This document shows positions 1 to 7,102 of a stretch of DNA of 64,000 nucleotides, piece after piece; position 1 is the stretch's first letter; the number at the start of each line of letters is the position of its first letter. Origin of the DNA: JAJZVS01 sp963708095 (GTDB lineage: Bacteria > Pseudomonadota > Alphaproteobacteria > Acetobacterales > Acetobacteraceae); assembly GCA_963708095.1 (NCBI GenBank), contig OY970182.1, forward strand, positions 744,001-808,000, written 5' to 3'. The position numbers and the translations under genes are program-made. The notes beneath the pieces are model-generated. The model made no database searches. It saw only the letters and a program-made list of their open reading frames with translations, and was not told the origin of the DNA.

Positions 1-94
1 TGGCCGAAGCGTAGGTGCCGGTCTCGACCAGGGCGTCGATGTAGTGCGCCTGGGCGGGCGGCAGGCTGATGGTTCGTTTTTCGACTGCGGGCAT
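1..94 (-). CDS. ParD/CopG-type antitoxin, N-terminal fragment
   Basis: Only the first 31 codons are in the window; the rest lies beyond the left edge. The visible peptide begins MPAVEKRTISLPPAQAHYI and continues with DALVETGTYASA. This matches the start of ParD-type antitoxins, where a ribbon-helix-helix opens with an ISLP-type beta strand and runs into a helix ending VASGRYASASE. The start codon at 94-92 has a GGAGGAC ribosome binding site 7 bases upstream. A toxin of the ParE/RelE type would be expected past the edge but cannot be seen. A 21-bp palindrome 35 bases upstream (129-149) fits an autoregulatory operator. The family call is inferred from a short stretch. Confidence 0.7.
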   Translation of the reverse strand, partial: MPAVEKRTISLPPAQAHYIDALVETGTYASA

Positions 95-128
95 GGGTTG
101 GTCCTCCATATCGGGGAGCATAGCATAA

Positions 129-149
129 AAGTATGAAGACTTCATACTT
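129..149. promoter_or_regulatory. Perfect palindrome, probable antitoxin operator
   Basis: Ten-base arms AAGTATGAAG and CTTCATACTT flank a single A. It lies 35 bp upstream of the ParD-like start codon, in AT-rich DNA inside a GC-rich genome. ParD-type ribbon-helix-helix proteins bind such palindromes to repress their own operon, so an operator is the natural reading. That role is inferred from position and symmetry. Confidence 0.55.
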
Positions 150-178
150 ACGGGGGGCTGGCCGGCCCCTCCCGTTTG

Positions 179-206
179 GGGTAACATAAAGGACATTATG
201 TTCCGC
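179..206. other. dif-like 11-6-11 recombination site (candidate)
   Basis: Two 11-base half-sites flank a 6-base centre (AGGACA). The inner parts are an exact inverted repeat, AACATAA and TTATGTT. The right half-site begins TTATGTT, exactly as the XerD arm of the E. coli dif site does, and the left half-site ends CATAA like the XerC arm. The outer bases match less well. The site ends 20 bp before a tyrosine recombinase gene. It may be a crossover site for that recombinase or for the host XerCD; this is inference from architecture. Confidence 0.45.
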
Positions 207-225
207 CAGATGGGGGGGGCCTACC

Positions 226-1209
226 ATGGGATCGGAATTGATAACCGTCCGGACGGGTGAGACGGCCAGTTTCGGGACCTCGGCGGTCGTGCCTGTCCTG
301 GTCGCGGCTGCGGGCGAGCGGGCCACCATCCGCTTCCTCGAATTCTTCGCCGGGCAGATCCAGAACGCCAACACGCGCGCCGCCTATGCCCGTGCCGCCG
401 GCGCGTTCCTGGCCTGGTGCGACGATCACGGTATCCGCTCGCTCACTGAGGTGCAGCCGCTGCATGTGGCGGCCTGGGTGGAGGAGCTGAAGCGCGCGCT
501 GTCGGTGCCGACCGTCAAGCTGCGCCTGGCCGCCATCCGCCATCTTTTCGACTGGCTGGTGACGGGTCAGGTGATGCAGATAAATCCGGCCGCCGCCGTG
601 CGCGGGCCGAAGCATGTCGTGCGCAAGGGCAAGACGCCGGTGCTCGATGCTTCCGAAGTGCGGACGCTGCTCGATAGCATCAATGGCACGTCGCACATCG
701 ATCTGCGCGACAAGGCGCTGATCGGCCTCATGCTCTATTCCTTCGCCCGCATCGGCGCGGTCGTCGGCATGAAGGTCGAGGATGTCTTCACGCAAAATCG
801 CCGCCAGTGGATCAGGCTGCATGAGAAAGGCGGCAAGCTCCACGACATGCCCTGCAATCACAACGCCGAAGCCTTCCTGCTCGCCTATATCGACGACACC
901 GGCATTGCCGCCGATGCCAAAGGGCCGCTGTTTCGCTCTGTCGGCCGCGACGGCAAGCTGACGCGCAATCCGCTGCACCGGGTCAAAGCCTTTGAGCTGG
1001 TGCGCAAGCGCGCAGCCGCCGCGGGCATCGCGACGCGGATCGGCAATCACTCCTTCCGCGCCACCGGAATCACCGTGTTCCGCAAGCTGGGCGGCTCGCT
1101 CGAAAATGCCGCGCTCATGGCCAACCATGCCAGCACGCGCACGACGCAGCTCTATGACCGCAAGTCCGATGAAGTGACGCTCGATGAAGTCGAGCGGATC
1201 AGGTTTTAG
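226..1209 (+). CDS. Tyrosine recombinase / integrase
   Basis: A 327-residue site-specific recombinase. Residues about 34-125 form the SAM-like core-binding domain and 137-320 the catalytic domain. All expected catalytic residues are visible: Arg175 (SFARIG), Lys201 or Lys204 in the beta hairpin, His275-x-x-Arg278 (HSFR), His301 (MANH) and the nucleophile Tyr310 (QLYDRK). The ATG at 226 follows a G-rich stretch usable as a ribosome binding site. It sits between two dif-like inverted repeats (179-206 and 1298-1325), next to a ParD-type antitoxin and 1 kb from a serine resolvase, so it belongs to a mobile region. It could act as an element integrase or as a resolvase-like recombinase; the sequence does not decide. 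The recombinase family itself is certain. Confidence 0.93.
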   Translation: MGSELITVRTGETASFGTSAVVPVLVAAAGERATIRFLEFFAGQIQNANTRAAYARAAGAFLAWCDDHGIRSLTEVQPLHVAAWVEELKRALSVPTVKLRLAAIRHLFDWLVTGQVMQINPAAAVRGPKHVVRKGKTPVLDASEVRTLLDSINGTSHIDLRDKALIGLMLYSFARIGAVVGMKVEDVFTQNRRQWIRLHEKGGKLHDMPCNHNAEAFLLAYIDDTGIAADAKGPLFRSVGRDGKLTRNPLHRVKAFELVRKRAAAAGIATRIGNHSFRATGITVFRKLGGSLENAALMANHASTRTTQLYDRKSDEVTLDEVERIRF

Positions 1210-1297
1210 CTCAAGCTCAACCGCCACTCTATCGCCGCGGCCTGGTAGGATCTGGGTCGTCTCGGGCAGGGAATCGGACATCTGACGGTGTGTTGGT

Positions 1298-1325
1298 CTA
1301 CGCGATAAACGCAATTATCGCGTAG
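1298..1325. other. Second dif-like perfect 11-6-11 inverted repeat
   Basis: Arms CTACGCGATAA and TTATCGCGTAG are perfect inverted copies of 11 bases around a 6-base centre, ACGCAA. As in the site at 179-206, the inner edges read ATAA and TTAT, and the total length is 28 bp. It lies 89 bp after the recombinase stop codon in a 279-bp stretch (1210-1488) with no other recognisable feature. A simple stem-loop is the alternative, but there is no T run for an intrinsic terminator. Confidence 0.4.
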
Positions 1326-1488
1326 AGTAGCAGAGGCAAGCCGCTTTCGCCCCCCTCGCCCGAAAAGAGGCTCAGGTGAGTCGCGGCGGCAACACCCGTC
1401 GCACGGTCGATCCGCCACCGGGAGGACGGAACGGCGGGTCACGCCTGACGTGTATCGGCTTTATGGTAAGTCGGCGGTGGTTTGGTGG

Positions 1489-2100
1489 CTATGGCGAAGC
1501 CGCTACCCAGACCATAGCATTTCCTCCCGCGTCGTCCGCTGCCAAGGCCACGAGCAAGTGCGATTTCTTATCAACTGATGAAATTATGTGCTGCTCTAGC
1601 AAATTCATTATCTTTTGACCGTGCAAGATGACCGCGTCCAAATCGACGTTAAGCACCTTACCGTGCTCCGCGAGCAAATTCTTTGCGCTTCCCCGGTGGA
1701 GATATGACCCGGTCTGATTCCATAAACTGACCAGTTCTGCTTTGCTAAGCTGAGGTGCGGTATAATCGTCCAGACAGAGTTCACCAGTTGGCGACTTTCG
1801 GAATCTGACGCCGCGCGGATAGAAGTCGGGATTCAGCTTTTCAAGTTTTTTGATGATGATTGGGGCTTGCCACAGTTTGAGTGCGTCAACGTGTTTTACA
1901 TCGCCGTGTGCCACGAGGCATCCGACTGCAATGGTCTCACAAAGCATGCGGAGTTGCAGATAGAGAAACTCCTGAAGCAACCGCGGCACCCAACGGTCTC
2001 GTGCATCTATTCCGTCACGCAAAGCGTGGATACGTAGTCTGGCTTCGTCCATAAGATTTGCATATATCTGCTGCTCCGGACTTAATGCAGGTGCGGTCAC
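1489..2100 (-). CDS. Unknown protein of the mobile region
   Basis: A 203-residue protein I do not recognise. It begins MTAPALSPEQQIYANLM and is mostly helical in appearance, with a conserved-looking centre (FYPRGVRFRKSPTGELCLDD) and no signal peptide, membrane segment or catalytic motif. Its base composition is much less GC-rich than the core genes, pointing to foreign origin. The start codon lies 4 bp after the stop of the serine resolvase on the same strand, so the two are probably cotranscribed and this gene is likely cargo. The length and lack of frame disruption suggest a real, intact gene. Confidence 0.7.
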   Translation of the reverse strand: MTAPALSPEQQIYANLMDEARLRIHALRDGIDARDRWVPRLLQEFLYLQLRMLCETIAVGCLVAHGDVKHVDALKLWQAPIIIKKLEKLNPDFYPRGVRFRKSPTGELCLDDYTAPQLSKAELVSLWNQTGSYLHRGSAKNLLAEHGKVLNVDLDAVILHGQKIMNLLEQHIISSVDKKSHLLVALAADDAGGNAMVWVAASP

Positions 2101-2104
2101 TGCT

Positions 2105-2662
2105 TCACGCTCCGAGAAATGTGGTCAGCCTCGAAATCGTACTATGACTCACATTGTAGCTCCGCGCGATGTCGCGCAATCGCTCGCCAACATCGACGCG
2201 CCGTAGCGCCTCCTTCCTCTGGTGCAGGGTGAGCTTCGGCTTTCGCCCCTTCTTCACGCCAGCCGCCACGGCGCGGGCACGGCTTTCGCCAGTGCGGGCG
2301 CGGATCAGCTCGCGCTCGAACTCGGCCAGCCCGCCCAGCACGGTGAGCATCAGCCGCCCGTGTGCGGTCGTAGTGTCCGCCCATGCGTCGCCGAGGGATC
2401 GGAAACCGGCCTTGCGGTCGGTGATTGCGGCGAGGGTGTTCAACAGGTCGCGGGTGGATCGCGCCAGCCGGTCAAGCCGCGTCACCATAAGCACGTCGCA
2501 GGCGTCGAGCGCGGCCAGCGCCTTGCGAAGCTGGGCGCGGTCGGTCTTGGCTCCACTCGCCATCTCGCAGAACACCTTTGCAGCTCCGGCCTTCCGCAGC
2601 TGGGCGACCTGTGCCGCCACGCTCTGGCCGTCCGTCGAGACCCGTGCATAGCCATATTTCAT
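2105..2662 (-). CDS. Serine recombinase, resolvase/invertase family
   Basis: A 185-residue small serine recombinase, the usual length for Tn3-type resolvases and DNA invertases. The nucleophile is Ser9 in YARVSTDGQ; the RLDRLARSTRDL motif near residues 62-73 supplies active-site arginines. The long helix with EFERELIRART follows, and a C-terminal helix-turn-helix (LRDIARSYNVSHSTISRL, about 160-180) binds the crossover site. It cuts and rejoins both strands through a phosphoserine link. The gene leads a two-gene unit with the unknown gene downstream. An inverted 9-bp repeat just upstream (2670-2733) may mark its binding site. Whether it resolves a transposon or inverts DNA cannot be told; no transposase is present. 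Confidence 0.92.
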   Translation of the reverse strand: MKYGYARVSTDGQSVAAQVAQLRKAGAAKVFCEMASGAKTDRAQLRKALAALDACDVLMVTRLDRLARSTRDLLNTLAAITDRKAGFRSLGDAWADTTTAHGRLMLTVLGGLAEFERELIRARTGESRARAVAAGVKKGRKPKLTLHQRKEALRRVDVGERLRDIARSYNVSHSTISRLTTFLGA

Positions 2663-2669
2663 GGCTTAC

Positions 2670-2733
2670 TTATGCACCTCATTTTCGCACCGGAAAAACT
2701 CCATGATTTCAAGGCTCCGGGTTTGGTGCATAA
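2670..2733. repeat. Inverted 9-bp repeat upstream of resolvase
   Basis: TTATGCACC at 2670-2678 recurs as its reverse complement GGTGCATAA at 2725-2733, with 46 bp between. The pair starts 8 bp upstream of the resolvase start codon in AT-rich DNA. Resolvases commonly bind paired inverted sites next to their own gene (res sites), so this is a candidate sub-site. Only the symmetry is directly seen. Confidence 0.35.
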
Positions 2734-2856
2734 TTCTTGAATTCTTCAACGGAGGTCCCAAACCCCCACTGACAACTGCGCGCCGGTATTGCGCATTGAA
2801 ACTCAGCTTGGGCCAGAGTTAGTCTAGCAAGGCAACCGGTTTGGCGGAGGAATGCG

Positions 2857-3906
2857 ATGCCTGACGACACGGCGCCCGGCGCCGGTCCACCGCCTGTAGC
2901 CCTGCTTCAGATGATGACCGGCTACTGGGTTTCGCAGGCTCTCTACGTCGCCGCCAAGCTGGGCGTGGCCGACCTTCTCGTCGACGGGCCGCAATCGGTC
3001 GAGCATCTGGCCGTGGCAACCAAGGCCCACGCCGCCTCGCTCCGGCGCGTGCTGCGGGCGCTTGCGAGCGTGGGGGTTTTCACCGAAGCGAGCCCCGGCG
3101 CCTATGCACTGACGCCTCTGGCGGCGCTCTTGCGGACCGGGGCACCCGATTCAATGCGCGCACTCGCCATCATGTATGCGGAAGAGCAGTACCGCGCGTG
3201 GGGCGACGCGCTGCACAGTGCGCGGACGGGGGAGGCCGCCTTCGACCGGCAATTCGGCATGAGTTTTTTTGAGTACCTCGCCCAGCATCCCGAAGCAGAC
3301 CGCGTGTTCAACCAGGCCATGACAGGCTGGACCACACAGCTCGTTGAGGCGGTGATCGATGCATACGACTTCTCGCGGTTTAGGACGATCGTGGACGTGG
3401 GGGGCAGCTACGGGACACTGCTTGCCGCCGTTCTGCGGAGCAACCAAACAGCAAGCGGTATCCTATTCGACCAGCCGCACGTGGCGGCTGCCGCCAAGGC
3501 GCATCTGGCATCTGCCGGTATGGCGGAGCGCTGCCAAACCGTCGGCGGCGATTTCTTCGTCGAGGTCCCGACGGGTGGGGACGCGTACCTGCTCGCCCAA
3601 ATCCTGCACGACTGGGACGACGAGTGCAGCACGGCCATCCTCCGGCAATGCCGCCGTGCGATGCCGGTGCACGGCAAACTATTGATGATAGAACTTGTAC
3701 TGCCGCCCGGCGAGGAACCGTTTTTCGGAAAGTGGCTCGACCTGCACATGCTAGTGATGGCGCCGGGAGCGCGCGAGCGAACGGCCGAGGAATATAGATC
3801 GCTATTAGACTTGGCAGGCTTTGAACTCGCTCGGGTGATCCCTACACGTGCCGGACCGGGCATTGTCGAGGCCCTCCCACGCAGCGCGATAGTGCGAAAC
3901 TCTTGA
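2857..3906 (+). CDS. SAM-dependent O-methyltransferase (plant OMT-like family)
   Basis: A 349-residue enzyme of the acetylserotonin/hydroxyneurobenene-type O-methyltransferase family. The first 100 residues form the helical winged-helix dimerisation domain typical of the family (ALYVAAKLGVADLLVDGP). The SAM motif VDVGGSYG is at about 179-186, and LLAQILHDWDDE near 245-256 carries the histidine used as general base. It transfers a methyl group to a hydroxyl of a small aromatic substrate, unknown here. The ATG at 2857 has a GCGGAGG ribosome binding site; a nearer ATG at 2852 is out of frame. Codon use is slightly less GC-rich than in the core genes. It sits before a second methyltransferase in the island. 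Confidence 0.85.
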   Translation: MPDDTAPGAGPPPVALLQMMTGYWVSQALYVAAKLGVADLLVDGPQSVEHLAVATKAHAASLRRVLRALASVGVFTEASPGAYALTPLAALLRTGAPDSMRALAIMYAEEQYRAWGDALHSARTGEAAFDRQFGMSFFEYLAQHPEADRVFNQAMTGWTTQLVEAVIDAYDFSRFRTIVDVGGSYGTLLAAVLRSNQTASGILFDQPHVAAAAKAHLASAGMAERCQTVGGDFFVEVPTGGDAYLLAQILHDWDDECSTAILRQCRRAMPVHGKLLMIELVLPPGEEPFFGKWLDLHMLVMAPGARERTAEEYRSLLDLAGFELARVIPTRAGPGIVEALPRSAIVRNS

Positions 3907-3955
3907 TCCTGACACACACGTGGCATGCCGACCTGCGCTCGTCTAATGTCCAGAT

Positions 3956-4618
3956 ATGAAGGAAATGGCCGACCGCATCATCGATCACTACGAGCGCCAC
4001 GCCCGTGATTGGGATACTGACCGCAATCGCTACGTTGATCCATGGAACGATAAGCCGTGGCACGACCGCTTTGTCGCCGCGCTGCCGGGTGGGGGGGCTA
4101 CCGTTCTCGATTTAGGCTGCGGATCGGGTTCTCCGGTCGCAAAATACATGGCTGAATGCGGACTTCACGTGACCGGGGTCAACTCGTCCCAAACGCTTAT
4201 TTCGTTGTGTCGCGAACGTCTCCCCGATCATGAATGGCTGGTAGGAGACATGCGGTTGCTACAGCTCCCCTGCAGATTCGACGGTATACTCGCTTGGGAT
4301 AGTTTCTTTCACCTCACGCCAGATGACCAACGCCGGATGTTCGACGTGTTCGCTCGACATGCCGCGCCATTGGCCACGCTGATGTTTAACAGCGGGCCAG
4401 CCCATGGCGAAGGCGTCGGAGCGTATCGGGGCGACCCTCTTTATCACGCCAGCCTGAACCCCGACGAATATACCGCGCTGCTCGGCAGCATTGGCTTTGA
4501 GGTTGTGGCTCACGCGGTCGAGGACTGGCAGACCGGGGGCGGCCGCACCGTCTGGCTTACGCGCTCGGGCGGCACAAAAACCTTGACTCCGCACGCTACC
4601 GCTCGGTCAAACGCTTAA
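3956..4618 (+). CDS. Class I SAM-dependent methyltransferase
   Basis: A 220-residue methyltransferase with a single Rossmann-like domain. The SAM-binding motif VLDLGCGSG lies at about 50-58, followed by an acidic loop region (VNSSQTLISLC) and a DGILAWDSFFHLTPDDQ segment typical of the type 11/25 families. No targeting signal or extra domain is seen. The stop is followed within 35 bp by the convergent tyrS gene. It is probably cotranscribed with the O-methyltransferase 50 bp upstream. Base composition resembles the island rather than tyrS. The substrate is unknown. Confidence 0.85.
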   Translation: MKEMADRIIDHYERHARDWDTDRNRYVDPWNDKPWHDRFVAALPGGGATVLDLGCGSGSPVAKYMAECGLHVTGVNSSQTLISLCRERLPDHEWLVGDMRLLQLPCRFDGILAWDSFFHLTPDDQRRMFDVFARHAAPLATLMFNSGPAHGEGVGAYRGDPLYHASLNPDEYTALLGSIGFEVVAHAVEDWQTGGGRTVWLTRSGGTKTLTPHATARSNA

Positions 4619-4652
4619 CCGCCCGTTTGGCAGGACCGCGGATGCCACCCCT

Positions 4653-5897
4653 TCACCCCACCCGCACCAACCGATGCACCTTCCGCCCCGCCGAAAGCTT
4701 CACCGCCCCGTCCCGCAAATCCGCCGTCCCGATCACCAACCCCTCGTCCCCCACCACCGCATCGTTCACCCGCGCCCCGCCGCCGCGGATCAGCCGCCGC
4801 GCCTCCGCGTTGCTCCCCGCCAGCCCGGCCAGAACGAACAGCCGGAACGCCGGCACCCCCGCCGCCAGTTCCGCCGCCGGCACCGAAACGGACGGCAGGT
4901 CCTCCGCCGCTTCCCCCGCCTCGAACGCGAGCCGCGCCGTCTCCGCCGCCGCCGCCGCTAGCGCCTCCCCATGCGCGAGCGCGGTCGCCGCGGTCGCCAG
5001 CACCTTCTTCGCCTCGTTGATCTCCGCCCCGCCCAGCGCTTCCAGCCGTGCGATTTCCGCCAGCGGCAGGTCGGTGAACAGGCGCAGGAAGCGGCCCACG
5101 TCGGCGTCTTCCGTGTTGCGCCAGAACTGCCAGTACTCGTAGGGCGAGACCCGGTCCGCCGTCAGCCACACCGCCCCGCGCGCGGTCTTGCCCATCTTCG
5201 CGCCCGCGGCGGTGGTGATCAGCGGCGTCGTCAGCCCGAACAGACCCGTCCCGTCGGTGCGCCGCGCCAGCTCGATCCCGGCTATGATGTTGCCCCACTG
5301 GTCCGATCCGCCGATCTGCAACCGCACCCCGTGCCGGCGCGACAGCTCGCGGAAATCGTAGCTCTGCAAAATCATGTAGTTGAATTCCAGGAACGTGAGC
5401 GGCTGCTCGCGGTCCAGCCGCAGCTTCACGGAATCGAACGTCAGCATGCGGTTGACGGTGATGTGCGTGCCGACGTCGCGCAGCAGCGGGATGTAGCCGA
5501 GCGCGTTGAGCCAGGACCCGTTGTCCGCCAGCATCGCCTCGCCCGGCGCGCTGCCGAAACGAAGGAAGGGGTCGAAGCAGCGACGGATGCCTTCCATGTT
5601 GGCGGCGATCTGTTCGTCGGTCAGCATCTGCCGGCTTTCGTCCTTGCCGGACGGATCGCCGATGCGCGTGGTGCCGCCGCCCAGCAGCACGAGCGGCGTG
5701 TGGCCGTGCTTCTGCAGCAGGCGCAGGATCATGATCTGCACCAGGCTGCCGACATGCAACGAATCCGCGGTGCAGTCGAAGCCGATATAGGCGGTCAACG
5801 GCCCCTCGCGCAGCGCCGCGTCGAGCCCGGTGGGATCGGTGCACTGGAACACGAAGCCGCGCGCGGTGGCTTCGGCGAGGAAATCTGCATACGACAT
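4653..5897 (-). CDS. tyrS: Tyrosyl-tRNA synthetase
   Basis: A 414-residue class I aminoacyl-tRNA synthetase that charges tRNA-Tyr. The HIGH-type motif is HVGS at residues 48-51 and the KMSKS-type loop is KMGKT at 234-238. The tyrosine pocket region (QIGGSDQWGNI) is intact, and a C-terminal S4-like RNA-binding domain ends with VRVG. The length matches the bacterial TyrRS family. It diverges from anmK, as seen in many proteobacteria, with an 86-bp shared upstream region. Confidence 0.97.
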   Translation of the reverse strand: MSYADFLAEATARGFVFQCTDPTGLDAALREGPLTAYIGFDCTADSLHVGSLVQIMILRLLQKHGHTPLVLLGGGTTRIGDPSGKDESRQMLTDEQIAANMEGIRRCFDPFLRFGSAPGEAMLADNGSWLNALGYIPLLRDVGTHITVNRMLTFDSVKLRLDREQPLTFLEFNYMILQSYDFRELSRRHGVRLQIGGSDQWGNIIAGIELARRTDGTGLFGLTTPLITTAAGAKMGKTARGAVWLTADRVSPYEYWQFWRNTEDADVGRFLRLFTDLPLAEIARLEALGGAEINEAKKVLATAATALAHGEALAAAAAETARLAFEAGEAAEDLPSVSVPAAELAAGVPAFRLFVLAGLAGSNAEARRLIRGGGARVNDAVVGDEGLVIGTADLRDGAVKLSAGRKVHRLVRVG

Positions 5898-5983
5898 CGG
5901 AGCGGGTCCCGTTCTGGCGGGCCCCGGGCTAGCATGAAGCTCGCGGCGGGCAAACGCCCGTCCAGGGCCGGGGAGGGCAGGGG

Positions 5984-7099
5984 TTGCTGCGCACGATCGG
6001 GCTGATGAGCGGCACCTCGCTCGATGGGGTGGATGCCGCCTGGGTAGAGACGGACGGGACCGCGATCGCCGCCTTCGGCCCGCGGCTCACCTTGGCGTAT
6101 CCGGCGCCGTTGCGGGCCGCGCTGCGCGGCCTGCTCGATCGCGCGCCGGCGCTGGCGGCCGACGATCCCGACCTCCGCGCCGCCGTCGCCGCGCTGACCG
6201 AGCAGCATGCGCGGGCGGTGCTGGCGCTCGGCGCGACGGCGGACCTGATCGGCTTCCACGGACAGACTTTGCTGCACCGGCCGGATCAGGGGCGTACCTG
6301 GCAGGTGGGGGACGCGGCGCGGCTGGCCGAACTGACGGGGGTTCCGGTCGCGCATGATTTCCGCTTGGCCGACGTGGCCGCGGGCGGGCAGGGGGCGCCG
6401 CTCGCCCCGGTGTTCCACGCCGCGCTGGCGGCGGGGATGGAGCGTCCGTTGGCGGTGCTGAACCTTGGGGGCGTGGCGAACGTGACCTGGATCGGCGCCG
6501 ACGGGGCGCTGGCGGCGTGCGACACCGGGCCGGGCAACGGGCCGCTCGATGACTGGACGATGCGCCACACCGGCGCCGCGTTCGACCGCGACGGGGCGCT
6601 AGCGCGGGCGGGGACGGCGGACCGGGCGGTGCTGGCCCGGCTGCTGGCGCATCCGTATTTTGCGCGGCCGGCGCCGAAATCGCTCGACCGGCTGGATTTC
6701 GCCGCCGCGCTTGCCGGATCGGGGCTGGAGGGGCTGGCACCGGCGGACGGCGCGGCGACCCTGGCGGCGTTCACCGCCGCCACGGTGGCCGCGACGGTGC
6801 TGCCGGCCCCGCCGCGCCGCTGGCTGGTCTGCGGCGGCGGGCGGCACAATCAGGCGATCATGGACGCGCTGCGCGTCGCACTGCTCGCCCCGGTCGATCC
6901 GGTGGAGGCGGTCGGCTGGGACGGCGACGCGCTGGAGGCGCAGTGCTTCGGGTTTCTCGCCGCCCGGGTGGCGACGGGGTTGCCGCTCAGTTTTCCGGGC
7001 ACGACGGGGGCGCCGCGGGCGATGACGGGGGGACGGATCACGCACGCAGGCGCGGCGGGGTCCCTCCCGCCGGCCGGCGCCTCCGCCGGCCTGGCCTGA
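5984..7099 (+). CDS. anmK: Anhydro-N-acetylmuramic acid kinase
   Basis: This kinase phosphorylates and opens 1,6-anhydro-MurNAc to give MurNAc-6-phosphate during cell-wall recycling. The family signature GLMSGTSLDGVD is at residues 6-17; GFHGQTLLHRP and VLNLGGVANVTW follow, then the DTGPGNGPLDDW active-site block. The chosen start is a TTG at 5984 preceded by GGAGG; no upstream ATG is in frame, and the peptide then starts exactly where homologues do. It is 371 residues, a normal length. The gene is divergent from tyrS and ends 3 bp before glpK, so the two are probably one transcript although their functions are unrelated. The C-terminal 25 residues are Ala/Gly/Pro-rich and look unconserved. 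Confidence 0.95.
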   Translation: MLRTIGLMSGTSLDGVDAAWVETDGTAIAAFGPRLTLAYPAPLRAALRGLLDRAPALAADDPDLRAAVAALTEQHARAVLALGATADLIGFHGQTLLHRPDQGRTWQVGDAARLAELTGVPVAHDFRLADVAAGGQGAPLAPVFHAALAAGMERPLAVLNLGGVANVTWIGADGALAACDTGPGNGPLDDWTMRHTGAAFDRDGALARAGTADRAVLARLLAHPYFARPAPKSLDRLDFAAALAGSGLEGLAPADGAATLAAFTAATVAATVLPAPPRRWLVCGGGRHNQAIMDALRVALLAPVDPVEAVGWDGDALEAQCFGFLAARVATGLPLSFPGTTGAPRAMTGGRITHAGAAGSLPPAGASAGLA

Positions 7100-7102
7100 C
7101 CC

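Noticed and set aside
1298..1325. Inverted repeat as the terminator of the recombinase gene
   Set aside because: The stem is AT-rich at its inner end and is not followed by T-residues; the 11-6-11 layout fits a recombination site better. A weak terminator role cannot be fully excluded.
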